64,000 nucleotides of DNA. It comes from JBASEY01 sp049652745 (GTDB lineage Bacteria > CSSED10-310). Made by a program: the position numbers and the translations under genes. The notes under the pieces were generated by a model. That model did no database searches, was not told where the DNA came from, and worked only from the letters and a program-made list of their open reading frames with translations. Each line of letters starts with the position of its first letter. Within the stretch, counting starts at the first letter, position 1. The DNA lies in contig JBASEY010000017.1 of NCBI GenBank assembly GCA_049652745.1, positions 134,096-198,095 on the forward strand. Direction: 5' to 3'. This document shows positions 25,306 to 34,729 of this stretch, in pieces.

Positions 25306-26076
25306 TCAGGTTATGATACCTCGCCCTGACGATCGGGCAAAGTCAACAATTTCCAAAATATCTTCATCATCTGGGAATTCATCGATCATTTTTTCCAATG
25401 CAGTGGATGGTGCGATATCGGGAATAAGAAAATATCGGATCGCCTTATCGATTTTACTTCGTCGTTCATTATTGAACCCATTTCTACGCAGTCCGGTGAT
25501 ATTGGTTCCACGTAATGATCCTCGTTCACCGACCACCATACTGAATGGCAGCACATTCTGGGTCACTGCTGTAAGCCCTCCAATAAAACTATAGCGACCG
25601 ATTCTGACGAACTGGTGAATGCCTACCATCCCACCAATCGAAGCATAATCATTTATCTCGACATGTCCGCCCAAGTTCACGGCATTCGCTAAAATACAGT
25701 GATCTCCGATAATGCAGTCATGGGCTACATGCACATACGCCATAAGCAAATTGTGATTGCCGACTCGAGTAAGGCAGTTTTGTTTTGAGGTTCCCCGATG
25801 AATAGTGACATATTCTCGAATAGTATTGTCATCTCCGATTTCGACTCGACTTATTTCTCCTTTATAGGACAAATCTTGCGGTACACCTCCAATATATGCG
25901 AAATGAAAGATTCGATTGCGTTTTCCAATGGTTAACGGGCCTTCTAAAACCACATGCGATCCGATTTCACATCCCGGACCAATTTCAACATTGGGACCAA
26001 CTATCGAATAATGACCAATTTTGACATCCTCTGCTATCTTTGCCGAAGGATCGATAACAACAGTTTTTTCAATCAC
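25306..26076 (-). CDS. lpxA: UDP-N-acetylglucosamine O-acyltransferase
   Basis: 256 residues, usual length. Left-handed beta-helix hexapeptide repeats fill the first ~190 residues (IGPNVEIGPGCEIGSHV and similar). The catalytic His lies in AYVHVAHDCIIG (~115-125), and the C-terminal helical part (GLRRNGFNNERRSKIDKAIRYF) is present. It adds the first fatty acyl chain to UDP-GlcNAc in lipid A synthesis, in the cytoplasm. The start overlaps the lpxD stop by 8 bases. fabZ, often found between lpxD and lpxA, is absent. It ends the bamA-skp-lpxD-lpxA run. Confidence 0.96.
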   Translation of the reverse strand: MIEKTVVIDPSAKIAEDVKIGHYSIVGPNVEIGPGCEIGSHVVLEGPLTIGKRNRIFHFAYIGGVPQDLSYKGEISRVEIGDDNTIREYVTIHRGTSKQNCLTRVGNHNLLMAYVHVAHDCIIGDHCILANAVNLGGHVEINDYASIGGMVGIHQFVRIGRYSFIGGLTAVTQNVLPFSMVVGERGSLRGTNITGLRRNGFNNERRSKIDKAIRYFLIPDIAPSTALEKMIDEFPDDEDILEIVDFARSSGRGIIT

Positions 26077-27154
26077 CGATAATATCCTTTCCTTTCAAAT
26101 CCGTCATGTCAGACTCTAATTTCCTGATTTTTTCGGCCATCTCTTTGATCATATCCATCCATTTAGATGCTTGCCTCAAGGCAACCTGATTACGCTTCCA
26201 TTCTTGATGAGGCATCTGTGGAAAACCGGAGACGATCTGGTTCGAAGGTGTATTTTTCATGATGGTTCCTCGTGAAGTTACAGTAACATTTTCTCCTATT
26301 TTCACATGTCCGGAAACACCTGCCTGTCCACCCAAGGTGACATTCCGACCGATTTTTGTACTGCCGGCTATACCTACTTGAGCGGCGATTGCTGAATCCT
26401 TACCGATAGAAACATTATGAGCGAGATGAACCAAGTTGTCTATCTTCACTCCTTGCTCAATAACAGTCATAGCGATACTGCCCCGATCGATCGTGGAATT
26501 TGCACCGATTTCGACATCATCTTTAATATCGACGCCGCCAATATGAGGTATTTTGACATAAGTATCGCCATCACGCGCAAACCCAAAACCATCCGAACCG
26601 ATCACCGCTCCACCATGTATGACGACACGCTTTCCGATAGAGACTTGGTGATAGATTGTCACGTTTGGATAGATGATGCAATCTGAGCCGATAACGGTAT
26701 TTTCTCCAACATACACACCCGCAAACAACGCTGAATTCGACCCGATTCTAACCCCTTTTTTAATAACGACATTTGCATCAATAAAGCATGTTTCATCTAT
26801 CACGGCGCTTTCATCGATTGCTGCAGTAGGGTGGATTCCGGCAGAGGGAAGCACGGTGGGATAAAATATGGACAGAAGATAAGCCAGGCTGAGATGGATA
26901 TTCTTCACTTTAACCAGAACCTTTGTCGTTTCAACGTGAGGCAATTCAGAAACCAGAACGATAGCCGCTTTTGTCTGCTTCAACTGATCGGCATATTTAG
27001 GTCCTGTGTAAAAAGAAACATCGTTAGGCTCTGCTCTGTCAAGAGATGCAATCCCTTTGATATGAGTGACGGTTGGCCGACCGATCAATTCCCCTTTCAC
27101 GACATCGAGAAGCTTGTCGACAGAAAGCAAATGATCTAAAGGTTTGATATTCAT
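26069..27154 (-). CDS. lpxD: UDP-3-O-acylglucosamine N-acyltransferase
   Basis: 361 residues from ATG 27154, which has AGGG at proper distance; ATG 27163 directly abuts that site. The N-terminal uridine-binding domain (~1-100, with DVSFYTGPKYADQL) is followed by hexapeptide repeats, the catalytic LVHLAHNVSIG (~His 245) and a C-terminal helix. It catalyses the third step of lipid A synthesis. It lies between skp and lpxA, as in proteobacterial bamA-skp-lpxD clusters. Confidence 0.95.
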   Translation of the reverse strand: MNIKPLDHLLSVDKLLDVVKGELIGRPTVTHIKGIASLDRAEPNDVSFYTGPKYADQLKQTKAAIVLVSELPHVETTKVLVKVKNIHLSLAYLLSIFYPTVLPSAGIHPTAAIDESAVIDETCFIDANVVIKKGVRIGSNSALFAGVYVGENTVIGSDCIIYPNVTIYHQVSIGKRVVIHGGAVIGSDGFGFARDGDTYVKIPHIGGVDIKDDVEIGANSTIDRGSIAMTVIEQGVKIDNLVHLAHNVSIGKDSAIAAQVGIAGSTKIGRNVTLGGQAGVSGHVKIGENVTVTSRGTIMKNTPSNQIVSGFPQMPHQEWKRNQVALRQASKWMDMIKEMAEKIRKLESDMTDLKGKDIIGD

Positions 27155-27209
27155 TTGATACATCCCTTGTCTCGCCCAGGCAGAAAAACAATTCAGCTAC
27201 AGGGTGTTG

Positions 27210-27731
27210 TTATTTATATGCTTTATCGAATTCAGCGATAACCTGGCTAGAGATATCCAGTGCCTGATTGGAATACAGAACGGAAGGGCCGTCGGCATCC
27301 AAAATAATCGTGAACCCTTGTTCTTTCCCGATTTTCTCGATAACCTCCGCCAGTTGATCGATAATGCGGTCAAGTAGAAGTTTTTCACGATTGCCTATTT
27401 CCGTTTGGGCATCTTCTTTCATACGGTTCAGATCCAGTACGGCACGTTGGAGCCGCTCGCGTTGCTCCAGCCTCGCTTCGTCCGTCAACATCTGGCTTTG
27501 TTTTGACAGATCGTCTTCCATTTTCTTGATCTCATTTTCTTTTTCCGTCATTTCCTGTCGGCGCTGATCGACAAGATTTTGCAGAGCGGTATATCCTTCT
27601 TTTCCTGCTTTGGTTTCAAGAATAACCCTTTGAGTTCTGATAAAACCAATTTTTGTAGAATTTTCCGCCTTTATCGGGCTTCCCAACATCAACAGCGCCA
27701 GAACAACGATCAAGCAAATATTTTTTTTCAT
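27210..27731 (-). CDS. skp: OmpH/Skp family periplasmic chaperone
   Basis: 173 residues. Signal peptide (~1-22) followed by KIGFIRTQRVI, then a long charged coiled-coil (~50-120, EKENEIKKMEDDLSKQ) and a C-terminal QGFTIILDADGPSVLYSNQALDIS typical of the OmpH family. It escorts unfolded outer-membrane proteins across the periplasm to the Bam complex. It lies 21 bases downstream of bamA and upstream of lpxD, the standard order. Confidence 0.92.
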   Translation of the reverse strand: MKKNICLIVVLALLMLGSPIKAENSTKIGFIRTQRVILETKAGKEGYTALQNLVDQRRQEMTEKENEIKKMEDDLSKQSQMLTDEARLEQRERLQRAVLDLNRMKEDAQTEIGNREKLLLDRIIDQLAEVIEKIGKEQGFTIILDADGPSVLYSNQALDISSQVIAEFDKAYK

Positions 27732-27752
27732 AAATTCATTCCTTTCGAGCTT

Positions 27753-30131
27753 TTAAAACATCCGCCCCATGGTGAACTGAAAATCGTTTCGACTTTCATT
27801 TTCGTACGGGTCCAGATTATACCCCCAAATAAACCGTAATGGAATCCCAAAGCCAGGCATAAAAAACCTAATTTCAAATCCTGTGCTGGGTCTCAATGTT
27901 CTTAAATCCACGGCGTCCTCTGAGCTCCACGCATCGCCGGCATCGACAAAAAATACTATTTTTAAAGGACGCGCTATCGGAATCTGGAGTTCTGATGATA
28001 ACAACAACGATTTGTTACCGCCTAGAACAAGTCCGCCTTCACCAATCGGTCCAATCCCATAATCTCTGTATCCGCGAACAGTGTAAGGGCCACCCAGGCG
28101 GAACAGTTCATAATAGGGCAATTCTTTCCCCCTGAGGCCGGCGCCGTAGTTGAACCGGCCTTGTAACGAAAAAACCAGACGCCTGGGCAGAGACCAATAT
28201 TTAGAAACGGATAGATAGGCTTTATAGAAGTCGTTATCGCCCCCAAGTATCCCTCCGGCAAACTGAAAGGAAACCGTTCCATACCATCCCTTTGTTGGGT
28301 CAAGTTTATTATTGAGCGTATTTAATATCCACAGATGAGTCAGGCTGGATGTAATCTGAGTCCCTTCGAGCTTTTTCACGTTTTCATCCGCCGATGCAGA
28401 AATATCATATACTCTATTGTTTTCAAACGTATAACCCAATCGCGTCGAAAAAATGCTGCCGACACCTCTACCGATGAATATACTGCCTCCCTGCTTTCGC
28501 TGCGTCGAACTATCGTATTTTTCTCTGCTGCTCCAGGCGGATACGGATCCATAATAAGGTCTGTCCATTACCCACTCATCGATAAAAGAAAATTTAATAG
28601 TATCACTTCTACTGCCTGATGTTGCAGAAACATTCAATTCCTGACCTCGACCAAATAAATTGTGCTCGGACAAACCCAGAGTCCCATACAATTTGTTGTA
28701 TCCTGAATAACCTCCGGCCAACTGTATTTCGGTCTGTCGATTATCGGCCAACGAGATCATCACGTTGATTTTCGTCGGATCGACCTGCGGTTCTATGTCG
28801 GGAACGACATTATCTATATATGCCAAATATTGCAGACGCGCTATCGAGCTTTGAAGCTGGGACATATTGAAAACGCTGCCTTCTGCAATGATAAAGTTGC
28901 GCCTGAGAACTCGATCTTTTGTGCGATAATTACCCATGAACTCCAGCCGGTTCAAAAAAGCCTGCTTACCTTCGATAATGGAAAATGTGATATCAACTGT
29001 TTTGTTCCGATCATCGATTTTTTTCTCTGGTGAGATGTATGCATAGACATAACCGAGTGAACCATAAATTTCGGTCAGCGCTTTGATTGCAAGCTCTTCC
29101 AATGCCAATGAATATCTTCGTCCGGTTTGAAATCGAAGTCCTTCTCCCCATAGCGCGGAACCGCCAAAATATTTCTCATAACTTTCAGGTCGAGTCGACT
29201 CGACGACTCTTTTCACGACGGATTCCGGTACGACAGAAGGATCCGCGACTTTATAATTCAACTGTCCAAGCGTGTAAACATCACCTTCATCGACTTCATA
29301 AGCGATGCTTAACGATGCCGAGGAACCCGGCTTTTCCGGTCGATTCAGCGTAATTTTAGGTTCACTGATCGACACCCTGAGATAACCTCGGTTTTTGTAA
29401 TACTGTTCCAGTCCCTTTATATCTTCTTTTAATTCTTCTTCTTTAAAAATACCGGAGTCCGTTATAAAAGATAGCCACCACCATTTTTGATTTTTCTTGA
29501 TTTTCGATTTCAAACCCCACAGCCGTGTTCCTGTCGAAATATTCTTGTTTCCTTTGATCGTGACTTCCCGAATTTTCAATTTCGTTCCCTCATCGATATC
29601 AAAGATCAAAGTGGCCAAGCCAAGCTGCGTCGGTGTCAGACGTGGAGTGACAACAGCGAAATTAAAACCCTTGTCACGATATTTCTGCTCAATTTTTGTC
29701 GCGCTCTGTTGGATAGTGACCGGATTATACCGATCACCGGTCGATATGGTCAGTTCATCACGCAATGTGTTCAGCCCGATGGATGAAGCGCCGGAAATCA
29801 CGATATCATGTATGATTGGATATTCTTTGACAGTAAAAATCAGGCGATATCCGACGTCCAACATTTCGCTTTCAACGCGGATATCTTCAAAAAGGCCCGA
29901 AGCATACAGTGTTTTAACATCACGCCTGATATCTTTTTCAATGAATCTTGCGCCAGGGGATAATTTTATCAAATGTTCGATCATGTCGATGCTTACTGTC
30001 TGATTTCCAATGATGGTTATTTCCTGAATGACAGCAAAGTTGCCTGGTATTTCATCGGCAGAGACCAGAGCCGCGAAGCAGATAACCGAGATACAGACAA
30101 TGAGATATCTTTTATGATTATTTACAGTCAA
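27753..30131 (-). CDS. bamA: Outer-membrane protein assembly factor BamA
   Basis: 792 residues. Signal peptide, then five POTRA domains (~30-430, with IVISGASSIGLNTLRDEL and VTIKGNKNIST) and a 16-stranded barrel. The L6 loop motif reads GGPYTVRGYRDYG, and FFVDAGDAW and a C-terminal aromatic residue (Phe) are present. It inserts barrel proteins into the outer membrane. The start appears to be TTG 30131; an in-frame stop lies shortly upstream and there is no ATG before the signal peptide. A promoter candidate lies about 60 bases upstream. skp follows. Confidence 0.95.
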   Translation of the reverse strand: MTVNNHKRYLIVCISVICFAALVSADEIPGNFAVIQEITIIGNQTVSIDMIEHLIKLSPGARFIEKDIRRDVKTLYASGLFEDIRVESEMLDVGYRLIFTVKEYPIIHDIVISGASSIGLNTLRDELTISTGDRYNPVTIQQSATKIEQKYRDKGFNFAVVTPRLTPTQLGLATLIFDIDEGTKLKIREVTIKGNKNISTGTRLWGLKSKIKKNQKWWWLSFITDSGIFKEEELKEDIKGLEQYYKNRGYLRVSISEPKITLNRPEKPGSSASLSIAYEVDEGDVYTLGQLNYKVADPSVVPESVVKRVVESTRPESYEKYFGGSALWGEGLRFQTGRRYSLALEELAIKALTEIYGSLGYVYAYISPEKKIDDRNKTVDITFSIIEGKQAFLNRLEFMGNYRTKDRVLRRNFIIAEGSVFNMSQLQSSIARLQYLAYIDNVVPDIEPQVDPTKINVMISLADNRQTEIQLAGGYSGYNKLYGTLGLSEHNLFGRGQELNVSATSGSRSDTIKFSFIDEWVMDRPYYGSVSAWSSREKYDSSTQRKQGGSIFIGRGVGSIFSTRLGYTFENNRVYDISASADENVKKLEGTQITSSLTHLWILNTLNNKLDPTKGWYGTVSFQFAGGILGGDNDFYKAYLSVSKYWSLPRRLVFSLQGRFNYGAGLRGKELPYYELFRLGGPYTVRGYRDYGIGPIGEGGLVLGGNKSLLLSSELQIPIARPLKIVFFVDAGDAWSSEDAVDLRTLRPSTGFEIRFFMPGFGIPLRFIWGYNLDPYENESRNDFQFTMGRMF

Positions 30132-30187
30132 TTGACAACCATTCCTGAGTCAGATCCATGCACTTATCGGACTTCAAATCGAGCGTC

Positions 30188-30217
30188 AGTGTAATGCGTT
30201 TCGCATCATTAGGTCAA
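30188..30217 (-). promoter_or_regulatory. Promoter candidate for bamA-skp-lpxD-lpxA
   Basis: Minus-strand TTGACC (30212-30217), 18 bases, TACACT (30188-30193), in the 112-base gap between clpC and bamA. The spacer contains a small ATGCG/CGCAT hairpin. Confidence 0.42.
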
Positions 30218-30243
30218 GATGGACTATCGGGATCGATTCCGGA

Positions 30244-32703
30244 TCACTCGTTAACAATCGCACATTGGTTTTTTATTTCGATGTTGAATTTCAATTTATC
30301 TTTTTCCAGTGATACCCTGACACAGGCATCTTTGATTCCATCCGGATATTTCAATAATTCTTCTGAGAGCGGATTTTCGATATAACGGCGTATGGATCGT
30401 TTTACCGGTCGGGCGCCGTAGGCCGGCTGATAGCTTTTTTCAACCAACCAGTCCCGAGCCGCAGGTGTGACTTCCATATCCAATCCCAATTCCTGTAGTT
30501 GTTTGCTCAATCTGGTTAAATTCAAATTCATTATAGCTTTAATATGATCTTTGTTTAGTTGATGAAACACAACGACTTCGTCGATTCTATTCAGAAATTC
30601 CGGACTGAAGGTCGACCTCATTTCCCGGAGCACTGTTTCTTTCATTGTCGTGTATGAGCGGCGGTCTATTTCTGTATCGGGAGTAAATCCCAGCATACTT
30701 CCGGTTCGTATAAACTTTGCTCCGATATTGGAAGTCATGATAAGGATACAGTTACGAAAATCTATCTGGCGGCCCATTCCATCTGTTAAATGGCCTTCTT
30801 CCATAACCTGAAGAAGAATGTTGTAGATTTCAGGGCTGGCCTTTTCAATTTCGTCCAATAAAACTACGGAATAGGGACGACGGCGAACTTTTTCCGTCAA
30901 CTGGCCGCCTTCACCATAGCCGACATACCCTGGTGGTGATCCGACCATACGTGAGACGGAATGTTTTTCCATAAATTCCGACATATCGATACTGATCATC
31001 GCTTTCTCATCACCAAACAGGTTCTCGGCAAGCGCTCTGGCCAATTCTGTTTTTCCAACTCCTGTCGGTCCTAAAAAGATGAATGACCCGATAGGTTTAG
31101 AATGATCTTTCAAACCGGATCGAGACCTTCGAATGGCTTGAACAACGGTGCGAACTGCTTCATCTTGAGCGATGATGCGTTTGTGAATTTCTTCTTCCAT
31201 TTGAAGCAGCTTCTGCGATTCCGTTTCTTGTAATCTACGCAAAGGCACCCCGGTCCATTGGCTTACGACATGAGTTATATCATCAACCGTCACCACCACG
31301 GGCTTATCAATAGATTCCGACTGCCATTCCTTTCGTATTCTTTCAGCCTCTTTACGAAAAGCCTGCTGTCTGTCTTTCAAATCTCGAATCAGTACCAGGT
31401 CAAGCTTTGAATCTTTCAAAAAGATCTCGACATCTCTCTCTATATCACTGATTTTCTGCTCCAGCTCTTTCAACTGAGCGGGTTCGGCAGTTGAATCAAG
31501 GCGACGCCTTGCGCCTGCTTCATCTATTAAATCAATGGCTTTATCCGGTAATTGCCTGTCAGTAATATAGCGATCTGCAAGCTGCGCTGCAGCGACGATT
31601 GATTCATCGGTATAAACAGCTTTGTGGTGTTTTTCATATTGATATTTCAACCCCTGCAGAATTCTGACCGTTTCCGATACCGTCGGCGCCTGCACTCGAA
31701 TCGTCTGAAAGCGTCGTTCAAGAGCGCCGTCTTTCTCGATATATTTTCTATATTCATCTTGGGTTGTAGCTCCAATACATTGAATATCCCCTCTTGACAA
31801 CGAAGGTTTCAGCATATTCGATGCATCGATCGAGCCTTCGGCTGCGCCGGCTCCAACCAGCGTATGCAATTCATCGATAAAAATAATGACATTGGCTGCT
31901 TCATGGAGTTCCTTCAGAACCGTTTGAAGCCTTTCTTCAAATTGACCTCTGTACTTCGTGCCGGCGACCAAAGCGGCCAGGTCAAGACTGATGATCCTGC
32001 GATTGGCTAAAAGTTCCGGGATATCACCGGAGACGATTTTTTGTGCCAATCCTTCGACAATTGCAGTTTTACCCACTCCCGGATCCCCAACCAGAACCGG
32101 ATTGTTTTTCTGCCTTCTGCACAGTATTTGAATCACACGTTCTATTTCATCAGTCCGGCCGATAACCGGATCGAGCTTTCCGTCTATGGCCTTTTTAGTC
32201 AAATCGCGGCCAAAAGCATCGAGTGCCGGTGTGGCGGATTTTTCTTTCGTTTTTTCACCGCTTTTAACCGGAGTCAACATTTCCATGATGACATCACGAA
32301 GTGTATCAAGCATGACTCCGGCATCTCTGAGCATTTTACCGGCCATTCCATGGCGCTCTCGAACCATACCTAATAAAAGGTGCTCTGTATCGATATAATT
32401 GTGCCCCAGTTCACGACTCTCCAACATGGCCCCTTCAAGAACCCGTTTGGCAAGCTCCGAAAATGGCAGTTCTTTCTCAGATGAAGAACGATTTCCCGTG
32501 ATAAGGCGTCGCTCAAGTTGAAGATGAAGCGTATATGGATTGATATTCATTTTCTGAAGAGCTCTGACGGCTATTCCACCACCTTCTTTTATCAAACCCA
32601 TCAGTAAATGCTCCGTATCAAGGCGATCATGCTTCAAACGTTCCGCTTCACTTTTCGCCAGAACTATGACCAGGCGCGCCCTTTCAGTAAATTTCTCAAA
32701 CAT
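30244..32703 (-). CDS. clpC: ClpC-type AAA+ protease ATPase
   Basis: 819 residues. Two Clp N-terminal repeats (~1-145), first AAA+ domain with GDPGVGKT (Walker A) and IIFIDELHTLVGAG, a short ClpC-like middle coiled coil (~410-460), and second AAA+ domain with GPTGVGKTELAR and the MVGSPPGYVGYGEGGQLTE loop. The tail (ENPLSEELLKYP) is ClpA/ClpC-like. It unfolds substrates for ClpP in the cytoplasm. ClpC is typical of Gram-positives and cyanobacteria but occurs in some Desulfobacterota. AAGGAG lies seven bases before the ATG. No clpP or clpS is nearby. Confidence 0.92.
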   Translation of the reverse strand: MFEKFTERARLVIVLAKSEAERLKHDRLDTEHLLMGLIKEGGGIAVRALQKMNINPYTLHLQLERRLITGNRSSSEKELPFSELAKRVLEGAMLESRELGHNYIDTEHLLLGMVRERHGMAGKMLRDAGVMLDTLRDVIMEMLTPVKSGEKTKEKSATPALDAFGRDLTKKAIDGKLDPVIGRTDEIERVIQILCRRQKNNPVLVGDPGVGKTAIVEGLAQKIVSGDIPELLANRRIISLDLAALVAGTKYRGQFEERLQTVLKELHEAANVIIFIDELHTLVGAGAAEGSIDASNMLKPSLSRGDIQCIGATTQDEYRKYIEKDGALERRFQTIRVQAPTVSETVRILQGLKYQYEKHHKAVYTDESIVAAAQLADRYITDRQLPDKAIDLIDEAGARRRLDSTAEPAQLKELEQKISDIERDVEIFLKDSKLDLVLIRDLKDRQQAFRKEAERIRKEWQSESIDKPVVVTVDDITHVVSQWTGVPLRRLQETESQKLLQMEEEIHKRIIAQDEAVRTVVQAIRRSRSGLKDHSKPIGSFIFLGPTGVGKTELARALAENLFGDEKAMISIDMSEFMEKHSVSRMVGSPPGYVGYGEGGQLTEKVRRRPYSVVLLDEIEKASPEIYNILLQVMEEGHLTDGMGRQIDFRNCILIMTSNIGAKFIRTGSMLGFTPDTEIDRRSYTTMKETVLREMRSTFSPEFLNRIDEVVVFHQLNKDHIKAIMNLNLTRLSKQLQELGLDMEVTPAARDWLVEKSYQPAYGARPVKRSIRRYIENPLSEELLKYPDGIKDACVRVSLEKDKLKFNIEIKNQCAIVNE

Positions 32704-32736
32704 CTGCTATCTCCTTCATAGAAACATCATAACAGT

Positions 32737-33468
32737 TTAATGCCCCGGCATATCAGCATGAAGTCCTGTTTCAACCGAAACCACCGAATCAGATACGACG
32801 CTGCCGGCGCTCAATCTAAGAATTCGTTGCGAAGATCGTGCCAAATCCATATCATGAGTAGCTATAACAAAGGTTACTTGAAACTTCCTGTTCAGGTTGC
32901 ACATCACCTCAAATACTATACGCCCGGTATCCGTGTCCAGGTTCCCAGTCGGCTCATCAGCCAGAAGCAATGCAGGGGACGTCACCATGGCCCGCGCCAG
33001 CGCGACTCTCTGCTGCTCACCACCGGACAACTGAGAAGGCATATGGTTCAATCTGCTCGAAAGCCCAACTTCATTCAATATTTCCCGAGCTGCGTTCAAA
33101 GCATCTTTCCGACTCACCGTTTTACGAATTAAAATAGGCATGGCCACGTTTTCCACAGCGGAAAATTCGGGTAAAAGATGATGAAATTGAAAAACAAACC
33201 CGATTTTTTCATTCCGAAATACTGCCAGCTCACGTTCAGACATTTGAAAAACAGGCTTTTCTTTAAAATAAATTTCACCTCCTGACGGTCTGTCCAACCC
33301 GCCCATTATGTGAAGAAGCGTCGATTTTCCCACCCCACTCGCTCCCGTCACGGCTACAATTTCTCCTTTTTTGAGATTAAAAGTGATGCCGTTCAAAACT
33401 GCGACGTCGCCGTGCGGCGTATGATAATGCTTGGCAACGTTCTTTACCTGCACCAATGTATCACTCAT
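32737..33468 (-). CDS. lolD: Lipoprotein-releasing ABC transporter ATPase
   Basis: 243 residues. Walker A GASGVGKSTLLHI, signature LSGGEQQRVALARAM and Walker B LLLADEPTGNLD are all intact. This is a MacB/LolD-type ATPase, and pairing with LolC/E fixes the identity. It powers release of outer-membrane lipoproteins from the inner membrane to LolA. The ATG overlaps the lolC stop by 8 bases. clpC follows after 33 bases. Confidence 0.92.
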   Translation of the reverse strand: MSDTLVQVKNVAKHYHTPHGDVAVLNGITFNLKKGEIVAVTGASGVGKSTLLHIMGGLDRPSGGEIYFKEKPVFQMSERELAVFRNEKIGFVFQFHHLLPEFSAVENVAMPILIRKTVSRKDALNAAREILNEVGLSSRLNHMPSQLSGGEQQRVALARAMVTSPALLLADEPTGNLDTDTGRIVFEVMCNLNRKFQVTFVIATHDMDLARSSQRILRLSAGSVVSDSVVSVETGLHADMPGH

Positions 33469-34729
33469 ATCGAATAGCCTCCACCGGATCCAAAAGAGCA
33501 GCCTGTCGAGCTGGGTAGATAGTCGCCAACAGACATATCAGCATCGATGCGCCGCACACCAGAAGAACATCGAGCGTTCTGATTTCAAAAGGCAGATAAT
33601 TGACGTAGTAAACCTCACCCTCCAAACGAATCAATTTATATGTATCCGCGATCCAACTGATCGCACATCCCAGTACACATCCGACAATGGTTCCTATTGA
33701 ACCTATCACAAGACCTTGAGTCATAAAAATTTTTCGAATACCTTCATTGGTCGCACCCATGGCTTTCAAGATTCCAATATCTTTGTTTTTTTCCATGACC
33801 ATCATCGTCAATGAACTGATAATATTGAAAGATGCCACGAAAACAATCAGAGTAAGGATAATGAACATAGCCAGTTTTTCCAGTTTCAAGGCGGCAAAAA
33901 AAGCCTGGTTCATTTCTTTCCAGTCTCGAATCCAAAATCGAAGCCCAAGTTTTTCCTGGAGCTGGACAGCGATCTTTTCAGACTTGAAAATGTCGTTTAC
34001 ACGAACTTCGATCCCGTTAATGCCATCCATTATGCCGACGAGCTGACCGGCTTTTTGCATCGTCATATATACCATCGATCGATCGTATTCGTACATTCCG
34101 GTTTCAAACAGCCCTGCCACCCTGAAAGCTCTGGCACGAGGAATGAAGCCTGTCGGCGTCAGCGTCATTTCCGGCGATAAAATCGTTACAGTATCATTCA
34201 AACGGGCTCCGAGATATCTGGCAAGCTCAATTCCCAGAATAACCCCGTCACGAGGAACCGGGGGTTCCCCCGGCAATGATTCCGGCTGAGCTTTATCCAA
34301 ATCATCGATATTCCCTCGAATCAGCGTGTCTCGTAATTCAACCGGAATGTCTCCCGACATGTCCATTCCCTTTATTACCACGCCATCACCACGATTGCCT
34401 CGACGAATCATCCCTTTTGCATAGATAAAAGATTCCGATACCGTGACCCCCGGTATCGAATCGATCACATTTAGAATCTGTTCGAAATCCTTGACAGTAT
34501 CTTCATGATTCAACGGCGTTATAACGATATGCGCATTCGTTCCCAGAATTTTTTCCCGCATATCGTTCGCCAGACCGGTCATGACCGCCAACACAATGAT
34601 CAAGGCCGCAACTCCAAGGGCCACACCGGCAATGGAAATCGTCGTCACAACGGAAATCATTGCCTGTTTTCGCCTTGCGCCTAGATATCTCAAACCTATA
34701 AAACGTTCATAATCAAAATACATTTTCAT
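33461..34729 (-). CDS. lolC: Lipoprotein-releasing ABC transporter permease, LolC/E type
   Basis: 422 residues with one N-terminal membrane segment (~25-50), a large periplasmic MacB-like domain (~55-270) and three C-terminal FtsX-type membrane segments. The N-terminal FERFIGLRYLGARRKQAMISVVT-like start is characteristic (here DYERFIGLRYLGARRKQ). There is one permease gene rather than a lolC/lolE pair, so a homodimeric LolF-type arrangement is likely. The ATG overlaps the prfB stop (ATGA). Confidence 0.92.
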   Translation of the reverse strand: MKMYFDYERFIGLRYLGARRKQAMISVVTTISIAGVALGVAALIIVLAVMTGLANDMREKILGTNAHIVITPLNHEDTVKDFEQILNVIDSIPGVTVSESFIYAKGMIRRGNRGDGVVIKGMDMSGDIPVELRDTLIRGNIDDLDKAQPESLPGEPPVPRDGVILGIELARYLGARLNDTVTILSPEMTLTPTGFIPRARAFRVAGLFETGMYEYDRSMVYMTMQKAGQLVGIMDGINGIEVRVNDIFKSEKIAVQLQEKLGLRFWIRDWKEMNQAFFAALKLEKLAMFIILTLIVFVASFNIISSLTMMVMEKNKDIGILKAMGATNEGIRKIFMTQGLVIGSIGTIVGCVLGCAISWIADTYKLIRLEGEVYYVNYLPFEIRTLDVLLVCGASMLICLLATIYPARQAALLDPVEAIRYE